From the NCBI RefSeq assembly GCF_040797585.1, contig NZ_JBFNEO010000105.1, positions 1-9,496 on the forward strand: a stretch of 9,496 nucleotides of DNA, given 5' to 3'. Position 1 is the first letter of the stretch. Each line of letters starts with the position of its first letter. The notes below the pieces were generated by a model, which saw only the letters and a list, made by a program, of their open reading frames with translations, ran no database searches and was not told where the DNA came from. Source of the DNA: Clostridium_Z sp040797585 (GTDB lineage: Bacteria; Bacillota; Clostridia; Clostridiales; Clostridiaceae). Below, in pieces: positions 5,576 to 9,496 of this stretch. Position numbers and translations under genes: made by a program.

Positions 5576-7291
5576 CTATATTTTAAACTTAGAAACTTCT
5601 TTTATAAGGTTCTCTGAGATTTCTTCTGAATATTTTACTTCTTTTATTATTTCAGCAGACTTCTCATTTATTTTAACAATTTTTTCAGCAATATTTATAG
5701 TACCTTCAGCTCCTTCATTAGAAGCTTCTGTAACTTGTTCTATGGTCTTTAGTATATCCTTTACCGAGTGTAATAAATTATCACAATTTAAACTAAATTC
5801 TTTAGTTAATTCTTCTATAAATATTGAGTCTTCACTATATTTCTCTGTCACATTAAGCATATTTTCATAGTCTTTGTACACATCCTTAGACATAAACATT
5901 AATAGCTGATTAGAACTATTTGACAGCTTGTCTACAGAGTCAATAACCTTTTCTGTTATTTGTTGTATTTGTCCTATAACGTTCTTAGAATCCTCTGCAA
6001 GTTTTCTTATTTCCTCTGCCACAACTGAAAAGCCTCGTCCACTCTCTCCTGCTCTTGCTGCCTCTATAGCTGCATTTAATGCTAAAAGATTAGTTTGAGA
6101 GGTTATATCCATAATAGACTGGGACAATAAATTAATCTCTTCAACTACTCTTGATTCTTCAATTGCTTTCTCTAAATCCATTTTACTATGATTAAATATT
6201 TCTATAGCTTTATTCTCAGCTTGTTTAAAATCATTTTTTATATTAATAGCATTTTTATTAATCTCATTAGCAGATACTGACCCATCTTTAGCTCTCGATG
6301 CTATTTTCTCAATAACTTTTTCTATTTCAATAGAAGAAGAATTCATCTCTTCTGATGAAGCAGAAGTCTCTTCCATCCCCGCTGATAATTCTTCTGTGGT
6401 TGCTGACACCTCTTCTATACCGAAATTAAGAGTATTTACATTTTCTGAAACCTTTTCCACAACTCTTTCAATACCCATTGATTGCTCTTTTATCTTTAAA
6501 ATTAAATCCTTTAATGCTGTAGCCATAAAATCTACAGATTTTGAAATATCTCCAATCTCATCTCTTTTTTCTTTTAATTCTAAGGGAACTGTTGAAGAAA
6601 AATCCCCTTTAGCTAAAAGATTTAAATGTTTAATTAAAAATGACAGTGGTGAAACTATAGATCTTGCTATTATAAAAGTAAGAATTCCCCCAAGGGTTAC
6701 ACTTAAGAACATAAGAATAGAAAATACTCTTCTAGATTCATTAAATTCTTTACCGTTGGCTAAATGAACTTCTGCTGCAAGATTCGTATTATAATCTGCA
6801 AGCTCCCTTAACTCATCTTCAAACTTACTCTTTACTTCTTTAGTTTTTTCATGTTCATTCATAGCCTCTTCTGTTTTTTCTTCTAAATCGAGAGCAATAA
6901 CTTTATTTCTGCTATTTCTGTATAATTCAAGATTACTCTCTAAATCATGAAACTTGTCTTTTTCCCATGGATCTACATCTGTACTTTTATATTTATTCCA
7001 ATTATCATCGAAAATTTCATCTCTTCTTTCTATATCTTCTAATTTTTCATTTTGTTTATCTTTGTCTTTACTTAAAAGAATATAATATAGATTAGCTTCA
7101 ATAGCTCGTGATTGATTCCTATTATCATTTAAGTATTGAATAGCAGTCAAATTTTCTTCATAAAGATCTGTTACATCCTCATGGGCCCTACATAAATAAT
7201 AGTATCCTGTTGCCCCTATGATGAATGAAATTATTATAAGAGAGGCAGCTAATAAAAATAGTCTTCCTCTAATCCTTAGATTTTTTATCAT
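5576..7291 (-). CDS. Methyl-accepting chemotaxis protein with a four-helix-bundle-type sensor
   Basis: A 571-residue chemoreceptor from the start chosen here. Order: membrane helix at about 10-32; helical, charged extracellular sensor at about 33-190, with the look and length of a 4HB_MCP domain; membrane helix at 191-209; HAMP at about 210-264, with the DEIGDIS turn at 244-250; signalling hairpin to the C-terminus. The tip reads SQTNLLALNAAIEAARAGES (398-417). A methylation-type stretch lies at 297-315 (ATTEELSAGMEETSASSEE). No CheR-tethering pentapeptide is seen. The arms equal those of the other receptor in the window within a few residues, so the two could join the same arrays. The ligand cannot be predicted from this sensor type. 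Start: GGAGG sits five bases before ATG 7291, giving MIKNLRIRG; an in-frame ATG at 7303 adds four residues but overlaps that ribosome binding site and lacks its own. Promoter at 7328-7356. Confidence 0.93.
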   Translation of the reverse strand: MIKNLRIRGRLFLLAASLIIISFIIGATGYYYLCRAHEDVTDLYEENLTAIQYLNDNRNQSRAIEANLYYILLSKDKDKQNEKLEDIERRDEIFDDNWNKYKSTDVDPWEKDKFHDLESNLELYRNSRNKVIALDLEEKTEEAMNEHEKTKEVKSKFEDELRELADYNTNLAAEVHLANGKEFNESRRVFSILMFLSVTLGGILTFIIARSIVSPLSFLIKHLNLLAKGDFSSTVPLELKEKRDEIGDISKSVDFMATALKDLILKIKEQSMGIERVVEKVSENVNTLNFGIEEVSATTEELSAGMEETSASSEEMNSSSIEIEKVIEKIASRAKDGSVSANEINKNAINIKNDFKQAENKAIEIFNHSKMDLEKAIEESRVVEEINLLSQSIMDITSQTNLLALNAAIEAARAGESGRGFSVVAEEIRKLAEDSKNVIGQIQQITEKVIDSVDKLSNSSNQLLMFMSKDVYKDYENMLNVTEKYSEDSIFIEELTKEFSLNCDNLLHSVKDILKTIEQVTEASNEGAEGTINIAEKIVKINEKSAEIIKEVKYSEEISENLIKEVSKFKI

Positions 7292-7327
7292 GATATCCTC
7301 CATAAATTTTACCTATTTATTAAGCTT

Positions 7328-7356
7328 ATTATAGTCACTTCATATGGTATTTACAA
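7328..7356 (-). promoter_or_regulatory. Promoter of the second chemoreceptor
   Basis: On the minus strand: -35 TTGTAA (7356-7351), a 17-base spacer, and a perfect -10 TATAAT (7333-7328). Predicted start near 7321, giving a leader of about 30 nt before ATG 7291. No separate leader structure fits in that length. Confidence 0.7.
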
Positions 7357-7393
7357 CTATTTCTTACATAATTATTGAAATAATTTTTAAATA

Positions 7394-7422
7394 ATTATAC
7401 TCTAATTATCGAAAGATTTTAA
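7394..7422 (-). promoter_or_regulatory. Possible second, upstream promoter of the chemoreceptor
   Basis: TTAAAA (7422-7417), 17 bases, TATAAT (7399-7394) on the minus strand. The -10 is perfect and the -35 matches at 4 of 6. The -10 lies in one of two 11-base direct repeats AATAATTATAC (7390-7400 and 7425-7435), so in this AT-rich stretch it could be chance. Confidence 0.3.
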
Positions 7423-7553
7423 AAAATAATTATACCTTTATAATAATTCTTAATTTTATTGCTAGTATCACGGATATCTCCTTCATTCCTCTTTATAAAA
7501 ACCTAAAAACTTAAGCTATTTTCATAAAACTTAATATTTTTCAAAGAAATTAT

Positions 7554-7582
7554 TTGACAGTATAATAACATTATGGTATAAA
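7554..7582 (+). promoter_or_regulatory. Promoter of the T-box leader and brnQ
   Basis: Perfect -35 TTGACA (7554-7559), 17-base spacer, -10 TATAAA (7577-7582). Transcription should start near 7589, just ahead of the T-box stem I. This is the best promoter in the window. A weak CodY-like element abuts it upstream (7536-7550; see findings). Confidence 0.8.
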
Positions 7583-7588
7583 TATAAA

Positions 7589-7870
7589 AAACATATTCTA
7601 AATTCAGTGAAGAGAAGCAGTAAGGTATAACATCTGTTCTACAGAGAATTGACATTTGATGAGAGTCAACGTTCAGAGTATATCCAAAAATCATCTCTGA
7701 TAAGCAAATCTGAAATATAGTAAGATTTGATGGAACTCCACCATTAAAAGGAGTGGGTATCATGGGTACCTTTATTTGAGTGCTATAAATTAGCTTTTTT
7801 GCTTATTTATAGAATTAGGGTGGTAACGCGAGTAAGTCTCGTCCCTTTTTAGGGATGGGACTTTTTTATT
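7589..7870 (+). promoter_or_regulatory. T-box leader, probable isoleucine (AUC) specifier
   Basis: A cis-acting RNA that binds an uncharged tRNA and decides between read-through and termination. Visible parts: specifier-loop AGTA (7619-7622); distal stem TTGAC/GTCAA (7649-7653, 7665-7669) with a GATG-type loop (7658-7661); specifier strand reading AAA-ATC-A, with ATC at 7690-7692; stem II CAAATCT/AGATTTG (7705-7711, 7723-7729); a stem IIA/B pseudoknot-like region (7735-7770); stem III CTATAAAT/ATTTATAG (7783-7790, 7805-7812); and the T-box AGGGTGGTAACGCG (7817-7830). In it, TGGT matches a tRNA acceptor end with discriminator A. The antiterminator pairs AGGG with CCCT and CGAG with CTCG, using bases that otherwise form the terminator. 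The isoleucine reading rests on the position in the specifier loop and on the brnQ target. Confidence 0.9.
7834..7867 (+). terminator. Regulated terminator of the T-box leader
   Basis: AAGTCTCGTCCC (7834-7845) pairs with GGGATGGGACTT (7852-7863) through a TTTTTA loop, with two G-T pairs, followed by TTTT and ATTTT. It is mutually exclusive with the antiterminator, which takes bases 7838-7846. With charged isoleucyl-tRNA abundant, this hairpin should stop transcription before brnQ. Confidence 0.9.
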
Positions 7871-7894
7871 TTCAAAATTATGGGAGGTGGTATT

Positions 7895-8080
7895 ATGGAT
7901 TCTGACATAGATATTAATATTTTATACCAACTAAAAAATACTAACTTATTTGGAGGAATTGATTATGAATACTTTATCAAAAAAGAACTTGCTATTAGTA
8001 AGTTTAATGCTATTTTCAATGTTTTTCGGAGCTGGAAACCTAATTTTCCCTCCTCTTCTTGGACAACTATCTGGAAGTAA
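7895..8080 (+). CDS. Possible 61-codon ORF overlapping the start of brnQ
   Basis: The ATG at 7895 follows GGGAGG (7882-7887) at an ideal seven-base gap, immediately after the T-box terminator. The frame runs 61 codons, passes the brnQ start in a different frame, and stops 113 bases inside brnQ. Its first residues are MDSDIDINILYQLKNTNLFG, rich in isoleucine, asparagine and aspartate. The second half is read out of frame from brnQ and looks like a shadow (SWKPNFPSSSWTTIWK). I recognise no family. It could be a translated leader that tunes brnQ initiation, the remains of an upstream gene, or chance. An earlier in-frame ATG at 7880 overlaps the ribosome binding site and is less likely. Confidence 0.3.
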   Translation: MDSDIDINILYQLKNTNLFGGIDYEYFIKKELAISKFNAIFNVFRSWKPNFPSSSWTTIWK

Positions 8081-9299
8081 TATGGTATTATCTCTAATAG
8101 GATTTTTACTATCAGCTGTAGGTCTACCTATAATGGCAGTGGCAGCTGTGGCAAAGGCTGGGGATCTTCAAAGCCTAGCAAGTCGTGTTAATAAAACTTT
8201 CGCTTTAATATTTACTATATTAATTTATTTATCTATAGGACCTCTTCTTGGTATACCTCGTGCTGGAAGCCTAGCCTTTGAAATGGGAGTAAGTCCTTTT
8301 TTACCTGAAAACTTAAGTGGAAGTTTTCTTCCTCTTTTCATATATACTTTAGTTTATTTTTCAATTGCATTTTGGCTTAGTATAAATCCTGGTAAATTAG
8401 TAGATCGTTTTGGAAAAATCTTAACCCCTACAATATTAGTTCTTATAGGAATTATATTTTTAGGAACCTTAATAAAACCTATCGGAGATTTTTCTGCTCC
8501 CACATTACCTTATGCTGAAGCACCTATACTAAAAGGATTTTTAGATGGTTATCTTACTATGGATGCCATAGCTGCTCTTAATTTTGGAATAGTAATAGCC
8601 TTAGTTTTAAAAGAGATGGGGATCACTTCTCAAAAATCTTTAGTATCTAATACTATAAAAGCTGGTCTTTTAGCTGGGATGTTCTTAACCATAATATATG
8701 GAATGCTCTCTTACATAGGTGCATCTTCCACTGCAAGATTTGGAGTTCTAGAAAACGGTGCAATGACTTTAACAAAGGCAGTTTATTATTTATTTAATGA
8801 TAGTGGAATTATAATCCTTGGAGTAATATTCTCTTTAGCTTGTTTAACTACCTCCGTTGGTCTTATAACATCTTGTAGTAAATATTTTAATACCTTAATG
8901 CCTAAGATAAGCTATAGAAGCTTTGTTACCATATTATCTGTATCAAGTATGATATCTGCTAATGTTGGTTTAACTAAAATTCTTCAGATTTCAGTACCTA
9001 TTTTAAATGCAATTTATCCTATGGCCATAGTTCTTATAGTTCTTGCATTTTTTCATAACTTTTTTAAAGGCTATAATACCGTTTATTTATTTACCATGAT
9101 ATTTGCCGCAATATTCGGTATTTTAGATGCTATAAATCAATTAGGTATAAAGGTAAGCTTTTTAAGTCACATGCCTCTTGCTTCTAAAGGATTACCTTGG
9201 GTTGTACCTGCAATACTAGGAGCACTATTAGGTTTCTTATATAGCTTTATAAAAGAATCTTATGGGAAAAGTATATTATCAGAAAATATTGCAGAATAG
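7965..9299 (+). CDS. brnQ: Branched-chain amino-acid transporter BrnQ (LIVCS family)
   Basis: A 444-residue polytopic membrane protein of normal family length, expected to import leucine, isoleucine and valine with Na+ or H+. The N-terminus carries FGAGNLIFPP (21-30), the family hallmark. GIPRAGSLAFEMGVSPF (96-112) and NPGKLVDRFGKILTPTI (141-157) are also typical, and hydrophobic segments continue to the end (roughly 12 helices). The start is ATG 7965, eight bases after GGAGG (7952-7956); an in-frame TTG at 7950 would add five residues but overlaps this ribosome binding site. Expression is controlled by the promoter at 7554 and the T-box leader, so it should rise when isoleucyl-tRNA is uncharged. 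A short ORF overlaps its 5' end. It reads away from the neighbouring chemoreceptor gene and appears to be a single-gene unit. Confidence 0.95.
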   Translation: MNTLSKKNLLLVSLMLFSMFFGAGNLIFPPLLGQLSGSNMVLSLIGFLLSAVGLPIMAVAAVAKAGDLQSLASRVNKTFALIFTILIYLSIGPLLGIPRAGSLAFEMGVSPFLPENLSGSFLPLFIYTLVYFSIAFWLSINPGKLVDRFGKILTPTILVLIGIIFLGTLIKPIGDFSAPTLPYAEAPILKGFLDGYLTMDAIAALNFGIVIALVLKEMGITSQKSLVSNTIKAGLLAGMFLTIIYGMLSYIGASSTARFGVLENGAMTLTKAVYYLFNDSGIIILGVIFSLACLTTSVGLITSCSKYFNTLMPKISYRSFVTILSVSSMISANVGLTKILQISVPILNAIYPMAIVLIVLAFFHNFFKGYNTVYLFTMIFAAIFGILDAINQLGIKVSFLSHMPLASKGLPWVVPAILGALLGFLYSFIKESYGKSILSENIAE

Positions 9300-9338
9300 A
9301 TTGCTTTATTTTATAATATATTTCCTATAAAAATAAAA

Positions 9339-9390
9339 GGATTTACACTTAAAATATATAAATTTAAGTTGTAAATCCTCTGTTGTTATT
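9339..9390 (+). terminator. Terminator-like hairpin after brnQ
   Basis: GGATTTACACTTAAA (9339-9353) pairs with 9363-9378 as a 15-bp stem with one bulged T and a 9-nt loop, 40 bases after the brnQ stop. The following sequence (TCTGTTGTTATTTC) is only moderately T-rich, so it may be an imperfect terminator or an mRNA 3'-end stabiliser. The rest to 9496 has only a weak 7-bp hairpin (9442-9463) and no gene. Confidence 0.6.
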
Positions 9391-9496
9391 TCAAATATAA
9401 ATACTGTGAAGTTTCTAGGTGAAAACTTATTTTATACACCACTTAAAATCTATAACTTTTAAGGACCTTTTAAGCTATGTGTTAAAATTTAAGTTT

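Noticed and set aside
6396..6767. Plus-strand open frame of 123 codons
   Set aside because: Antisense to the second chemoreceptor, with no start signals; a shadow frame. The same applies to 556-870 and 3651-3851.
7292..7303. ATG 7303 as the start of the second chemoreceptor
   Set aside because: It has only weak upstream complementarity, while GGAGG within this stretch is well placed for ATG 7291. The difference is four residues.
7382..7396. CodY-like match AATTTTTAAATAATT
   Set aside because: 12 of 15 by count, but made only of A and T in an AT-rich region and lacking the C and G of the motif; taken as noise.
7503..7763. Minus-strand open frame of 86 codons
   Set aside because: It is antisense to the brnQ promoter and T-box leader, whose RNA structure explains the sequence; no ribosome binding site.
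7950..7964. TTG at 7950 as the brnQ start
   Set aside because: It overlaps the GGAGG that serves ATG 7965, and the family N-terminus begins naturally at the ATG.

Overview
The window looks like a chromosomal segment of a low-GC Firmicute, most likely Clostridium sensu stricto and possibly close to C. perfringens. The pointers are the very AT-rich base composition, strong GGAGG ribosome binding sites, TTGACA/TATAAT-type promoters, a T-box leader and clostridial-type chemoreceptors. The genus is an inference from style, since no marker gene is present.

Layout, left to right. (1) 1-302 is AT-rich non-coding DNA. (2) 303-1775, minus strand: an APC-superfamily amino-acid permease whose stop codon sits in the loop of its own terminator hairpin. 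(3) 1776-2605: an 830-base intergenic region. It holds a strong minus-strand promoter for the permease with an inverted repeat over its -35, a long stem-loop at the predicted 5' end of the mRNA, a short frameshifted gene remnant, a perfect intrinsic terminator, and two tandem copies of a ~125-nt structured repeat. (4) 2606-4612, minus: a chemoreceptor with a dCache sensor carrying most of the amino-acid-binding signature. (5) 4937-5410, minus: a GNAT acetyltransferase. (6) 5576-7291, minus: a second chemoreceptor with a probable four-helix-bundle sensor. (7) 7292-7553: a divergent promoter region. (8) 7554-7870, plus: a strong promoter and a complete T-box leader with a probable isoleucine (AUC) specifier. 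(9) 7965-9299, plus: brnQ, a branched-chain amino-acid transporter, with a short overlapping ORF just upstream that has its own good ribosome binding site. (10) A terminator-like hairpin follows brnQ.

The minus-strand genes are separated by 150-830 bases with their own promoters or terminators, so they look monocistronic rather than an operon. The shared theme is amino-acid sensing and uptake: an isoleucine-controlled brnQ, an amino-acid permease, and a chemoreceptor whose pocket predicts amino-acid ligands. The least explained part is 2121-2597: on the minus strand, tandem structured repeats, then a terminator, then a strong Shine-Dalgarno sequence and a decayed small ORF, an order that resembles a tandem leader/attenuator whose target gene has decayed. 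No CRISPR array, tRNA, rRNA or insertion sequence was seen.
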